Part shown: one piece after another, positions 34,434 to 46,206 of the stretch
Position numbering within the stretch: position 1 is the first letter of the stretch
Layout of the letters: the number at the start of each line of letters is the position of its first letter
Source of the DNA: Viscum album
Taxonomy: Eukaryota > Streptophyta > Magnoliopsida > Santalales > Viscaceae
Length of the DNA stretch: 64,000 nt
Direction of reading: 5' to 3'
Assembly (NCBI GenBank): GCA_963277665.1
Contig: OY728125.1
Location: 1,715,618,889 to 1,715,682,888 of the forward strand
Notes under the pieces: model-generated
Databases searched by the model: none
The model's input: only the letters and a program-made list of their open reading frames with translations
What the model was told of the DNA's origin: nothing
Program-made: the position numbers and the translations under genes

Positions 34434-35155
34434 GTCACATACTAAGTCCAATGAATTCCTCATATTAAAAGGTTTAAACATAACATAAACATTCATATTA
34501 AAACTAGCATACGAAATATCAATACTTTATCCATTAACCATGAATGGTATAAAACTAACACATCCACAATCAAACATATCACAAAATCTTTAATAAAATA
34601 TGGAAGTTTTTTATCATAATGATTCAACTTCAAATAAACATAATATCAATCAATGGATTTTGACATAGATGAAATCAATACCTTTTTATAGAAATATCTC
34701 TTTCTACATTGAAATTATTTAAAATTCATTTAATTATAAAATAAAAAATTTATTTTGGAAATATTCTTATAATCTTTTAAGGGAAGCTTTGATGATGTTA
34801 TAATGGCAGAAAATAGCCGCACCAATTGTATAAGATTAAAAAAATTCATTCTTACCTAATTTTGTTGAAAAGGTTATAAAGGAATTTTTTTGGAAAATGA
34901 CGGAATGATTCCTTTATAAACATCTTATTAAAATTCAAACAAGAGTATAAATTACTTTAACCCATAGTCTATAAAATAGTAATAATGTTTTTCAATATAT
35001 TTTTATGAAACATGGATGTTTATGATAAAGAGGTCTAAGTAGATACTTATGTAAAAACAACCTCAAATAATAAAGAGATTGTGAAATTATCCCTAACCTT
35101 TTACTTTTCCCTGGTCGAGAGTAGGTTAACCTCTTGTATAATGGTGAAATAATTG

Positions 35156-35160
35156 TTATT
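35156..35160. repeat. TE6 target site duplication, left
   Basis: TTATT, repeated at 36779-36783. Confidence 0.9.
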
Positions 35161-36778
35161 TGTTAGGTCCACAAGGCAGAATACCCTGAGAGGGTGGTGA
35201 ATTAGGATATGACTAATTTAAAATTAATGCTCGTTCTGATCTTGTTTTGTTGTTAAGTAAAACACTCTTCTCTCTCTTTCATGTTGCACAATATAAACAG
35301 AAAGTAAAGGATGCACAGGACACAGTGATTTTTACTTGGTTCACCCTCACTGGGCTACGTCCAAGGAGCATACGCCGACAAGTTTACAGTCGTACCAAAT
35401 TCCACTAAACTTCACAGGCTATGGATTACAAGGTTCGGGCACAGTCACTTTGTCCCAGGATCACTGCCTTTAAAAGGTTTAGGGTCAGCTCACTGCTTTC
35501 CCAAGGGTCACACCCTGTTTCTCTCTCTCTGGCTCAATGCCGGTGGAGAGTATCACCTTCTTCCTTTTCCTTTTCTCACTGTGTTGGAAAGGATCCACTC
35601 GCAGTTTATAGATTTGTAGGTCTCTTCATTTGCATGAAAGAATGCATCCTATGTCGTGTGTGGATGCTTTGTTGAAGTCCAAATTTCACCCGTAGATGAA
35701 TCTCTATTTGCACTGAAGGTATCGGGAAATCTTCCAACTTCCACGCGGCCTGAAAATGCAGCCGGGGAATCAACCTTACTTGGCGCGTAAGTCTAACTTG
35801 GCGTGCAAGTATCGGTGCGCAAGTCACAACTAGTGCACAAGTCCTCCTCATACACTTGCGCGACACAAGATTCTCCAACTCCAAACTTTGGTGACTCTCT
35901 TCCTTTTACGCCCAAACAAATATTGGCGTGCAACTACTAACCAGCGCGCAACTTCTCACACTGGCGCGCAACTTCAAGCACTGGCGCACAACTTCACATG
36001 CGTGACCACACACCACTTACACGACCACCACACCTGCGCGACGAGAGCTCTGATTTCTCAAAGTGTTTAACTCTGTTGAAAATGAGGAGGGTTGGTCTGG
36101 TATTTTTAGAAAATTTGACCACCTTGTGTGATGGCGTGCAAGTCTCCCTTCGGCGCATAGGTCTTCGCGCGCAAGTCTATGATCCTATAATTCACTTGCG
36201 CGACCCACTTATAAACTTGCACGAACCTCTTTCCTTTGCCATATTTTAATGTTCTGATCTTGAAAAACAACAGGCGCACAAGTTTCCAATCCTCCTAGGC
36301 ACCAGCGCGCAAGTCCGTTCTCTTGGCGCACAGGTCACCTACGTGATAAACTCAATACTTGCACTACCCTTATCCATTTGCCATATTTTGATGATATGAT
36401 CTTGAAAAAAATATGGCGCACAAGTTTCCAAGCCTTCAAGTACACTGCGCGCAAGTTTCTTTGCCAAAAACCATTTACTAATTTGACGATTTTCAGGCCC
36501 AAAAATTTGGCAAACACTGGAAAACAGCGCCACCTTATATCTATTGTTTTTGTACCGCCTACAGATCATCCATATCTTTGTCGACGTTCTTGAATCAACC
36601 AGGGATCGTTAACCACAGCTCTTGAACTCGACATTCCACCATGAAATCCCCTTTGTCAACAAATTTTTATGTCATTGTTTTGCTTTGTCAACAATCGCCA
36701 CTCAGATGACCACTTTGTCAACAAACACAATCACCTCAAATATGATTCAAGGATACACTGAGGGAATTTTTCCCAACA
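35161..36778 (-). mobile_element. TE6: copia solo LTR (Sirevirus-like)
   Basis: A 1,618-base LTR, TGTTAGGTCC..TTCCCAACA, with no internal region and a perfect 5-bp duplication: the product of LTR-LTR recombination. Removing it restores the TE5 LTR exactly (AATTGTTATT then AAATTAT, as in TE4). It shares modules with TE8's LTRs: GGGCTACGTCCAAGGAGCAT then ACGCCGACA (35353-35381 with 46899-46927), CAGTTTATAGA, and AAATTTGGCAAACACTGGAA (36505 with 48140). The strand is given by that similarity. Between the modules it carries an array of GCGCGCAAGT-like words (35757-36480). Confidence 0.85.
35757..36480. repeat. Array of GCGCGCAAGT-like palindromic words
   Basis: About twenty dispersed variants of (C)TTGCGCGCCA / TGGCGCGCAAGTTC in both orientations, irregularly spaced (roughly 15-60 bases) in TE6. 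It is CpG-rich in an otherwise AT-rich region. No long frame is kept. Confidence 0.75.
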
Positions 36779-36783
36779 TTATT
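36779..36783. repeat. TE6 target site duplication, right
   Basis: TTATT. Confidence 0.9.
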
Positions 36784-37041
36784 AAATTATACAAAAATAA
36801 TATACATTAATATGATATCATATATTATCTTTTAACATTTCTTTGCTAATAATATCTTAGTATTATTGTTGTTTCGGGTGTTAACAGATTCATTTTCCTT
36901 TATATTATTTGTTACGTGACTCATATTTTTTAGGGATGGGATGTATCTTATTCATATCCGGTATGATATCAAGTTTTTAAACATAATTTTTAATCATCAA
37001 ATTAAAATTATTCTTGAATGGAAATGATGGGGAATGAATCT

Positions 37042-37276
37042 CATCGCGTTCGTGGAGACGGGAATCCGTACGTACTCACGAGTGACAATATCATTCTTTT
37101 GATATTAAAATAATATATAATTGGATATTATATCATATATAAAGAATAATTATCATGTTATATTTATTATTTAAATCAATTACACATCATTATTATACCC
37201 ATCCAAATAATATTGTATTGAATAACAATTACACCACAATGTGGAGATGATAAGCCATACGTACGCACGTATGGTG
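37042..37276 (-). promoter_or_regulatory. Paired CGTACGTACG stem-loops (TE5 left LTR)
   Basis: Copy 1 has inner stem ACGG-ATTC-CCGT in sense. In copy 2 the inner stem is ATGG-CTTA-TCAT, which still pairs (one G-U) although four stem bases differ from TE4. Confidence 0.6.
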
Positions 37277-37505
37277 ACATGTCGTTCAAAGGATGGATAG
37301 AATAATGAATATGGTTGTAACATATTTATAATAACATCAAAATATATATAAGATACTGGATTTATTATTTTATAATGTAAATGAAAAAGAAATAGGAAGT
37401 GGAAGAATAAAGGAACTTGAAAGAGGTGATGAAATATTTACCTCTTCTTCGGGTTCTTCCTTTTGATTTGATCAAAAGGGCTCCTTATGTTGGCTTTCTG
37501 ACTAA

Positions 37506-37510
37506 AGGAA
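37506..37510. repeat. TE7 target site duplication, left
   Basis: AGGAA, repeated at 56509-56513. Confidence 0.9.
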
Positions 37511-39130
37511 TGTAACACCCCAGGTAAATAAAGAATATGACATTTTTTTATTTATCCCTATTTGTGAATAAAATGTCAATATTAATTTAAAGGGAACACT
37601 ATGCTCTATGGCTTACCCAATACACAACAACGAGTTCCTTTGAAATCTTATGTTGCACTCTAATAATAAAATAATATTATTTTAAATGGTAGTTAACGCC
37701 TAGCTGTTGTGATGGTGGGAATGAATAGAACTAAATAAAAAATGATTATATATGTTTGTCAAATATTTTTACTTTTTATAATAAATGTTAGAGGATTAAA
37801 AATGTGAATGAATCCAATTTTAAGCGTAAACATTCTAATATTCTTTAAAAGGTCGATTAACCACATTTTGATGGAGAACCTCTTTTAAATCCACTTATTG
37901 ACAATTGTATGTGTTATATTTGAAAAAATAAAATTCTTCTTTAGAATCAAGACATCAAAATTTACTTTGTGTAAATTTTTGGTATTTTTCTGAAAAAGTT
38001 CAATTTTTAATGAATAGTGAAAAATGTTGTATTTTAATTCAAAAACTTTTTTTAATATAATTTATTTATATGATTGTATTATATTTTGAATTGGTTTTAA
38101 ATTGAAATTATAATATATTTTAACCATTTAATCCAATAGTTTTTTTTTTTGTATTTAATTTCACATTGAAATCGGACTAAAACTAGTGTCAATCTTTTGA
38201 TACATTTTGTTTCATAAAAACACGCTATTTGTTTTGACAGTGGGAATCAATTATTAAACGCAACTTATATGTTTTGAATTTTTTAAAATAGACATCATTT
38301 TCGAATTCAGAATATCAAATATAGCTTAGGGTGAATTTTTGAAAATTTTCTGAAAAACTTCAATTTTTGATCAATAGTGTAACCACTAAGTGGTACTTAT
38401 AAAAACTGATTTTCCGTTTAAATGAAATTTTGTCATCTTTGTGTTTTGAATTTCAAAAATCTGAAATACATGGTTGTAATTAAGAAGTAAAATTTCATTC
38501 AATGGGATTAAAATATTTTTTGGTGAATAGTAACTTATTAAGTTTTTAATCACGATTAGAGGTAATTAGTGTAGTTTAAGGTAAGAATAATGTTTTAATA
38601 AAATGAAATGACCTAGACACATGTCCTACCCTCATTTGATGAGTCATGTCCGACCAATAAAATCCATGGGTCAACTTGGGGACCCCATGGAGCCACTTTG
38701 GTTGGAAAATGACATAAATACCTTTTTATTTAATGTTAAAGTAAAAATGACACAAACATGAGTTGTTTTACTAAAACAATTTTTACATGGGGTTATACAA
38801 GTCAGATGTTTAACTATAAATAGTCATTGGAAATCTAAAATGATTTCCTACATCATAGTATTTTTTTATAATTTTTAGACATTAAATAAATTAAATTATT
38901 TCTGACATCATGATGATGCAGCGATGACCTCATTATTTAACGATTTAAATAAAATGGAAAGATAATGTAAAATCTAAGACCTACACATGTAAAAAACCTT
39001 TTGGATGGGTGTATTTCGAACTCTTATAACCTAATCCTCGAAAAACATCAATGTGGGACCATTAATATCTGAAAATCATTCTAAAATAATGTAACATTTC
39101 CTTACTTTCCAAGAGTGCCCCTCCTCTCCT

Positions 39131-39146
39131 CTTATAAAAGGCCACC
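39131..39146 (+). promoter_or_regulatory. TE7 5' LTR TATA box
   Basis: CTCCTCTTATAAAAGGCC, identical in the 3' LTR (45477-45494). CpG-poor flanks. A downstream pyrimidine-rich CCACACTTCC stretch fits a transcription start. Confidence 0.7.
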
Positions 39147-39854
39147 ACCTCTACCTCCTTACCCACACTTCCAAAGACTTTGTCTTGTCCAAACCCTGCC
39201 TATTTTGTCTCCCCACATCCCTCTATAAATCCTTGAAGCCTCACTTTGGGCATAAGTCTTTCCAAGAAAGCCTTTGAGCTCAAACCAAAGAGAGTTACCC
39301 GATTTTAAGGAAATGTCTTCACTTGTGTCCTTTTGTTTTATTTTGCTTCTCCAGCCCCCTAAACTCATTTTATTCATTTATTTTGTAACAAATCCAGTAT
39401 CTTAAAAATACTAGTATGTTTTTATAAGAAGTATTCTAGCTAAACTTACACACACCTACATCTAATGGTTAAAGAACATACTGTTTCTGTGGATGGAGAA
39501 TTTCTGCCTCACGAAACGATGATTGTTCAACATTCTTCTAACACCTTCTAAGGTGGCCATTAAGATGACACTATATTTATATATGATATATAATATTTTT
39601 ATGTTTTAATTAATCTTCTGTATTTTTCATTTATGGCATACCTTTATGGTTTCCATTATGGGTAAACGCGATATCTTCATTTAAGGAAGTGCGGACTACC
39701 GCCCCCTCAAAGTGATTTGATTCGTTAATACCATATGTGTTACATATAAAGGATATATTTAATGATATTATATATGATACCATACTTGAATTAAAATACT
39801 ATTATGTATCATTATATTTTATTTCCATTAAATATGAAATAGAAATGGAAGTAG

Positions 39855-40104
39855 CATTCATGCGTACGTACGGCTTACCGTCTCCATGAACGGTGTATTT
39901 CATTTCTTATCTCAAAATGTTATGTAAAATTATAAGTACATATATATAATGGATATATATGAAATATATTACATCTAAATTATGTATATAATTCTGGAAT
40001 TATAACATATATATATCTCTCTCATTTTTTTTAATTCCATTAATATGACAAAAAATGAAAGTAGCGTTCATGCGTACGTACGACCTACCGTCTCCATGAA
40101 CGGT
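39855..40104 (+). promoter_or_regulatory. Paired CGTACGTACG stem-loops (TE7 5' LTR)
   Basis: Copy 1: TTCATG (39857-39862) pairs with CATGAA (39885-39890) around GCGTACGTACGG-CTTA-CCGTCTC. Copy 2: CGTTCATG (40065-40072) pairs with CATGAACG (40095-40102), 8 bp. Both lie 700-970 bases downstream of the TATA box, so they are transcribed. Confidence 0.65.
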
Positions 40105-40309
40105 GCTTTTAATTTTTATCTCAAAATGATATGGAATAGTATAAAATGAATATATACTGGATATATATGATATTTAAAACATAAATACTATTCTGGATAT
40201 GATGTACCTATAACTACATGAAAAATTATTTTCCAACAAGATCAATTTTTGACTCATGTACCAAACATCGACAAAAACGTCTGATATGAACTCGTATTAT
40301 TAACCAATT

Positions 40310-40950
40310 TTTGAAGTTTTGAGTGGTGTCGTTAGGCTGCCGAATTTTCGTAAGAGATCTAACCTCTCTCTTTATTTTTAAGTACTCTTCTTTATGTCAC
40401 TTCTTTTAAGATCCTCTTTGTTATGTTTGGGGATGTTTCTTTTAAATTCCTATTTCTATAAACATTATTTTAATATAATTAGAGACCCTATTTGATCTCA
40501 TGAATCCATTTTTGTCAGTTTTAAGTGGCACCTTAAGTTGCCGAGTTTTCGTAAGGGATTTTTTCATATCAATTTTATTCCCGTGAGATTTATGATACAT
40601 TTTCCACAATTTCCTTTGAGTGGTGTATTTACTTCCCATTATTTTACTCATTGTGTAATATACTTTCATTTATGAGTATTTACATCAATGTTGTATTGTC
40701 CTTCTTTCACGAGGTGCATGTTTCGAAAGATACCCATGTCGGTAAGGGAACCTTTCACCCTCCTCTTTTTAAAAGACTTATTTTGTTATGACTTTTAATT
40801 CACATACTATTATGTTGGGATATGTTCTTCTATATCCTTATTGATTTAAATTTTATGTCCATGTGATGAGATACCCTTTTTATCTCTCATCAACTCATTT
40901 TATGAATTTTATAGTGACGCCGTTAGGCTGTCAAATTTTTGCAAGGGAAC
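40310..40950 (+). repeat. TE7 LTR internal repeat, about 203-bp unit
   Basis: Each unit begins with a roughly 35-base motif: AGTGG(C/T)G(T/C)CGTTAGGCTGC then CGA(A/G)TTTTCGTAAG. Motif starts 40321, 40524 (decayed) and 40912 in the 5' LTR. Confidence 0.7.
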
Positions 40951-41589
40951 TTCATAACCCAAATTTGATTCTTTGGGATAAACTTGTACTCCTTGAATAT
41001 GTCATTCTATGAGTTTGTGTGAATAACCTCTGATTTTTTTAAACTTAATATCCACTTATATTTCATGTATTCATTTTTTACACATAATTATGTAATTGAT
41101 TTATCCTTAATCCATGGATACCGTCTTTGTATGGGACATCGTCTCAATCTCCTTTCATTGAGGCATATTTTGTTTTATACAAAACCTTCTTTTATACAGT
41201 GTATAAACCCCTTCGACTTTTACATTTATCCAAAAGGAATCTTTTTTATATGAAGCTTTTTACTAAACGAAAAAAGGGAATGTTTTTGTCATACGTATAC
41301 GGCGACAACGACTTCTCTGCCGCCATGACCATTATTTGAGTTTCGGCTTCCTCTACAAGCCATACCATTTTTTAAAAAGAAAAATAAATACCATGTTTTA
41401 CTTTTCTTTTGTTTTGGTATAGAAAATGGTTTTCATAATATTTTTATATCAATGTGTTGTATTGATATCTTGTGATTGAAAGGTGGAAATGTTATGTTTC
41501 CTATATGCATGTTTTATGTGATACGATTATGTTGAGGTTCTTTGAAATTATTATGAAGATGGGTGGTTCCGTGATAAACGAAGGGCGGG

Positions 41590-41619
41590 TGAGCCCGATA
41601 TAGCTCTCCAATGCATTGG
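41590..41619 (+). promoter_or_regulatory. Conserved LTR module with ATGCAT palindrome (TE7 5' LTR)
   Basis: TGAGCCCGATATAGCTCTCC then AATGCATTGG: GAGC/GCTC hairpin and the 12-base palindrome CCAATGCATTGG. The 3' copy (55914-55944) has one change (CCAATTCATTGG). Confidence 0.55.
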
Positions 41620-41888
41620 GTAACACGAAGGAGTGAAGCATTAAGGTTTCTCCGAAGAGATTTAGGGAATATATTGTGGTGGGTATTCCAAACGTAACCA
41701 AGAGGGTTACTCCCTACGTAAGAATGTTATGAATGCCTCAAGTTACCTTTTATGTCTTATGATTTCTATGATTTATTCATTATTTGATGAGGTATGTTAA
41801 AGTGCCTATGTTTTATGGGTAAAGTATGATTTCATTCTTATGTATATATGAACTCATGTTTCCTTTCGATTTTTTTTATAACCCTTAC

Positions 41889-41905
41889 TGAGCTTTTTAT
41901 GATCA
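41889..41905 (+). promoter_or_regulatory. Conserved LTR hairpin (TE7 5' LTR)
   Basis: TGAGC-TTTTTAT-GATCA, one mismatch in the stem, preceded by CCCTTAC. The 3' LTR copy is at 56213-56229. Confidence 0.4.
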
Positions 41906-42185
41906 TCCCAAGTTTTTTGAAATGTTTTTCACAGGTCAAGGGAAAGGTACATGATATGATGATAGTGTCAAGTAAGTGTCAAGAAATAATACATGTTTTA
42001 TTTTAAATATGTTTCCATTGATGGGAAAAAATGAATACTATCTTTATGTAACCACTTTGTTTAAATGTGGAATGTAATGCAAGTTTTATGATCTAATTCT
42101 CTAAAACTCTAAACCTGAATAGATCCTCAATGTGTAATCTTGTAATAACTCATGATTAAGTAAGGTTTAAGTCTGGGGCCTTATA

Positions 42186-42203
42186 GTTGGTATCCAAGGC
42201 CGG
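42186..42203 (+). other. TE7 primer binding site
   Basis: GTTGGTATCCAAGGCCGG directly after the LTR. It shares TGGTATC with the tRNA-iMet site of the other elements but then differs (CAAGGC rather than AGAGC). Confidence 0.65.
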
Positions 42204-42391
42204 TTTAGATAACTTTAGAGGTTAGGGTATCCTCTAAGCATAAGTGACATTACCATAATGGTTAGGATTTCAGAAAGAGTCCTAGTTTTAGATAAAGTGA
42301 ATGAGTAAGTATATCTTAGTAGTTATCTTCCTCATTAGTACATGATGGTTTTGTTGATATACTCACACTTACATTTCTATTTTTAGTGAAT

Positions 42392-42568
42392 GGATGGATC
42401 TAGCAGGCACCAAGGTGATAATAGGTTTGAAGGAAACTGTGGTGGTTCTCTGATTAAGAGACTGGATGAAATGGGTTTTTCAATAAGGAAACTCATGGTT
42501 GTTCTAAACCAACTATCAAGGAGCCATGATCAACCACTTGTACCTTGGTATATTCTGTAATGCATCAT
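42392..42568 (+). pseudogene. TE7 vestigial gag start
   Basis: ATG at 42394 opens 58 codons (MDGSSRHQGDNRF..LIKRLDEMGFSIRKLMVVLNQLS) ending in TGA/TAA near 42568. Position and the hydrophobic LxxLNQLS segment resemble the beginning of plant gypsy gag before the capsid core. No capsid, zinc knuckle or pol follows. Function is unlikely, and the resemblance is weak. Confidence 0.45.
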
Positions 42569-42785
42569 GTACGAGATTCCCAACTCGATGTGGATGTTCA
42601 GGTAATAATTATTAAGGTAACCATTAGGGTTTATATGATCCTTACTTTTTAGGTAATTATGGGTTACTCTGTGATATGATGGAAAATGAAAGGAATGAGA
42701 TAAAATTGAGGTTAAAATATGTTATGATCATTTTTTGAAGATTTTATCTCGTTTTGGGGAATGTTTTATGAATTATGTAGTTTTG

Positions 42786-42905
42786 GAAAAAGGACAACAC
42801 GCAGACCGTGTGACAACCCATCGTGTCGGACAAAGCTGCGGGAATCGAACCCATAACCAAAGTGCGACTAGTATTTATCGCCTACCACTGGACTACGTGA
42901 AGTCC
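42786..42905 (-). mobile_element. SINE-b: second copy of the tRNA-derived SINE family
   Basis: On the minus strand: A-box TAGTCCAGTGGTAGGCG (about 42896-42880), B-box GGGTTCGATTCCC (42852-42840), body TTTGTCCGACACGATGGG then TTGTCACACGG, and a short T-run (GTCCTTTTTCC) at the end. Spacing and body agree with SINE-a. It lies antisense in TE7's internal region. The A- and B-boxes are close to consensus, so this copy is the better preserved one. No acceptor-stem pairing. Confidence 0.65.
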
Positions 42906-43838
42906 CTGGTTAGTTTGATTGACTCTTTTAAGTTAGAAGATTTTATGAATTAAGAGTAAGTTGATTTTGGATTATCTATGGAAATTTATTAACCCATCAT
43001 GGAGGATACGTGATTAGGTTAATTACTTTTCAATACGAGACTTTAGGAGCAACTAATGTTGTTTGGAGATAAATGTTACGATTTAACTTGGAAGACTATG
43101 TGACTAAATCCTTCAAATATTTGGGTTTCAATATTATTTTGGTTTACTTTGAAGTATTTTATGGAAAATTTGTTTATTGAATGGTCTTTGTTGAACATTG
43201 GGTATTGTTTGATAAATTTTAGAGATTAAGAATATATTTGTTTTTTTTAAGGATTATCATTTTTGGGTATTATCTGATCTTGTACTAACCTTTTTGGTTT
43301 GGGTTTTGGTTAAGGTATAAAGATATGGGAAGTATATAGTTATCTTTTTTGGATTAGGTGATCCTCTAGAAGTTGATTATAGTACTCTTAATGTGAACAA
43401 GTCTTCCTAAATACTCGTCTTTTGGGGAAAGTATGAGTTTGTGTTAGAAATCTAATAAAATTTGAAAGTAAACATGATAAGTAATTATGTTTCCTTATGA
43501 ATAAATTCCTAAATAAAAAAGTAACTTAAAATAAAAATATTGTCTGTTAAATTTTCCTACTGGGGAATCGAATACCGTTTAACCCATCACAAGTTTGTGA
43601 TTTTCTTATGGTTAACTTTCTTCTAGACATGTTTATTATCACTCTCCATCAGAACATGACCCTTTGTTTTTCCATCCATGTCCATATTTTCATACTTGTA
43701 ATCCTAGTATGGGTTAACTCGGGTGACCTTTGTACTTGTCTTTCTTTATTTTAAAGTGATTGTTTTACTGACTCTTGTTCCGATGTGGGATTTTCAATGA
43801 AGTTTCCATGCCCAATTTTAAAAATTGCGAGGACTCAA
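42906..43838. other. TE7 internal filler, no coding signal
   Basis: AT-rich sequence with neither long frames nor pol motifs on either strand. Confidence 0.6.
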
Positions 43839-43841
43839 TTC

Positions 43842-43858
43842 CCAAAAGGGGGGAAGGA
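43842..43858 (+). other. TE7 polypurine tract
   Basis: CAAAAGGGGGGAAGGA immediately before the 3' LTR. Confidence 0.85.
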
Positions 43859-46206
43859 TGTAACACCCCGGGTAAATAAAGCATATGACATTTTTATATT
43901 TATCCCTATTTGTGAATGAAATGTCAATATTAATTTAAAGGGAATGCTATGCTCGATGGCTTACCCAATACACAACAACGAGTTCCTTTGAAATCTTATG
44001 TTGCACTCTAATAATAAAATAATATTATTTTAAATGGTAGTTAATGCCTAGCTGTTGTGATGGTGGGAATGAATAGAACTATCTACAAATTATTATATAT
44101 GTTTGTCAAATATTTTTTCTTTTTACAATAAATGTTAGAGGATTAAAAATGCGAATGAATCCAATTTTAATCGTAAACATTCTAATATTCTTTAAAATGT
44201 CAATTAACCACCTTTTGATGGTGAACCTCTTTTAAATCCACTTTTAGACAATTTTATGTGTTATATTTGACAAAATAAAATTCTTATTTAGAATCGGGAC
44301 ATCAAAATTTACTTTGTGCAAATTTTTGGTATTTTTCCGAAAAAGTTCAATTTTTAATGAATAGTGAAAAATGTTGTATTTTAATTCAAACCCTCTTTTT
44401 AATCTAATTTCTTTATATGATTAGATTATATTTTGAATTGGTTTTAAAGTTAAATTATAATATATTTTTACCCTTTAATCCAATATTGGTCGTTGTATTT
44501 AATTTCACTTTGAAATCGGACTAAAACTAGTGTCAATCTTTTGATACATTTTGTTTCATAAGAACACGCTATTTGTTTTGACAGCGGGAATTAATTATTA
44601 AATTAATTAATGCAACTTATATGTTTTTAATTTTGTAAAATAGACATCATTTTTGAATTTGGAATATCAACTATAGCTTAGGGTGAATTTTTGAAAATTT
44701 TCTGAAAAACATCAATTTTTGATGAATAGTGAAACCACTAAGTGGTACTTATAAAAATTGATTTTCCGTTTAAATGAAATTTTATCATCTTTGTGTTTTG
44801 AATTTTAAAAATCCGACATACATGATTTCCATTAACAAGTAAAATGTGGTTCAATGGAATTAAAATAATTTTTTGGTGAATAGTAACTTATTAAGTTTTT
44901 AATCGCGATTAGATGTAATTAGTGTAGTTTAAGGTAAGAATAATGTTTTAATAAAATGAAATGACCTAGATACATGTCCGACCCTCATTGGATGAGTCAT
45001 GTCCGACCAATAAAATCCATGGGTCAACTTAGGGACCCCATGGAGCCACTTTGGTTGGAAAATGACATAAATACCTTTTTATTTAATGTTAAAGTAAAAA
45101 TGACACAAAAATGAGTTGTTTTACTAAAACAATTTTTACATGGGGCTATACAAGTAAGATTTTTGACTTTAAATATTCATTGGAAATCTAATAATATTTC
45201 CTACATCATAGTATTTTTTTATAATTTTTATACATTAAATAATTTAAATTATTTATGACATCATGATGATGCAGCGATGACCTCATTATTTAACGATTTA
45301 AATAAAATGGAAAGATAATGTAAAATCTAAGACCTACACATGTAAAAAATCTTTTGGATGGGTGGATTTCGAACTCTTATCACCTTATACTCGAAACACA
45401 TAAATGTGGGACCATTAATATCCGAAAATCATTCTAAAATAATGTAACATTTCCTTACTTTCCAAGAGTGCCCCTCCTCTCCTCTTATAAAAGGCCCCCA
45501 CATCTACCTCCTTACCCACACTTCCAAAGCCTTTGGCTCAGCCAACCCCTGCCCATTTTGTCTCTCCACATCCCTATATAACTCCTTGAAGCCTCACATT
45601 GGGCATAAGTCTTCCCAAGGAAGCCTTTGAGCTCAAACCAAAGAGAGTTATCCGATTTTAAGGTAATGTCTTCACTTGTGTCCTTTTGTTTTATTTTGCT
45701 TCTCCAACCCACTAAACTCCTTTTATTCATTTATTTTGTAACAAATAAAGTATCTTCAATATACTATGATGTTTTTATAAGAAGTATTCGAGCTAAACTT
45801 ACACAAACCTACATCTAATGGTCAAAGAACATACTGTTTCTGTGGATGGCGAATTTCTGCCTCACGAAATGATGATTGTTCAACATTCTTCTAACAACTT
45901 CAAAAGTGGCCATTAAGATGACACTATATTTATATATGATATATAATATGTTTATGTTTTACTTAAGATTCTATATTTTTCATTTATGGCATACCTTTAT
46001 GGTTTCCATTATGGGTAAACGCGATATCTTCATTTAAGGAAGTGCGGACTACCGCCCCTCAAAGTGATTTGATTCGTTAATACCATATGTGGTACATATA
46101 AAGGATATATTTAATGATATTATATATGTTACCATACTGGAATTAAAATACTATTATGTATCATTATGTTTTATTTCCATTAAATATGAAATGGAAATGG
46201 AAGTAG

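Larger units (their letters stand above)
33796..35160 (-). repeat. TE5 3' LTR, first piece
   Basis: Starts TGTAATGAGTCGACC and runs parallel to the TE4 LTR (CAGTTACCCAGAG-type start, GCTCAGTAAGGATAA at about 34078). It ends at the TE6 joint. The TTATT duplication lies at 35156-35160. Confidence 0.85.
36784..37510 (-). repeat. TE5 3' LTR, second piece
   Basis: Continues the TE4-like LTR sequence. It holds the paired stem-loops at 37042-37083 and 37232-37276. It ends CTGACTAAAGGAA at the TE7 joint, where TE4 has GACCAAAGGAAGG. Confidence 0.85.
37511..42185 (+). repeat. TE7 5' LTR
   Basis: Contains a TATA box (39133-39146), paired stem-loops (39855-40102), a roughly 203-bp internal repeat (motifs at 40321, 40524, 40912), the ATGCAT module (41590-41619) and the TGAGC-type hairpin (41889-41905). 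The repeat is one unit shorter than in the 3' LTR, which accounts for the 296-base length difference. Confidence 0.9.

Noticed and set aside
35757..36480. CRISPR-like spaced repeats
   Set aside because: Short variable words in both orientations with irregular spacing inside a plant copia LTR. No cas genes and no bacterial context.
42840..42900. tRNA gene on the minus strand (also 25460-25520 on the plus strand)
   Set aside because: A- and B-boxes are good, but there is no acceptor-stem or anticodon-stem pairing, and a shared non-tRNA body follows in both. These are SINEs.
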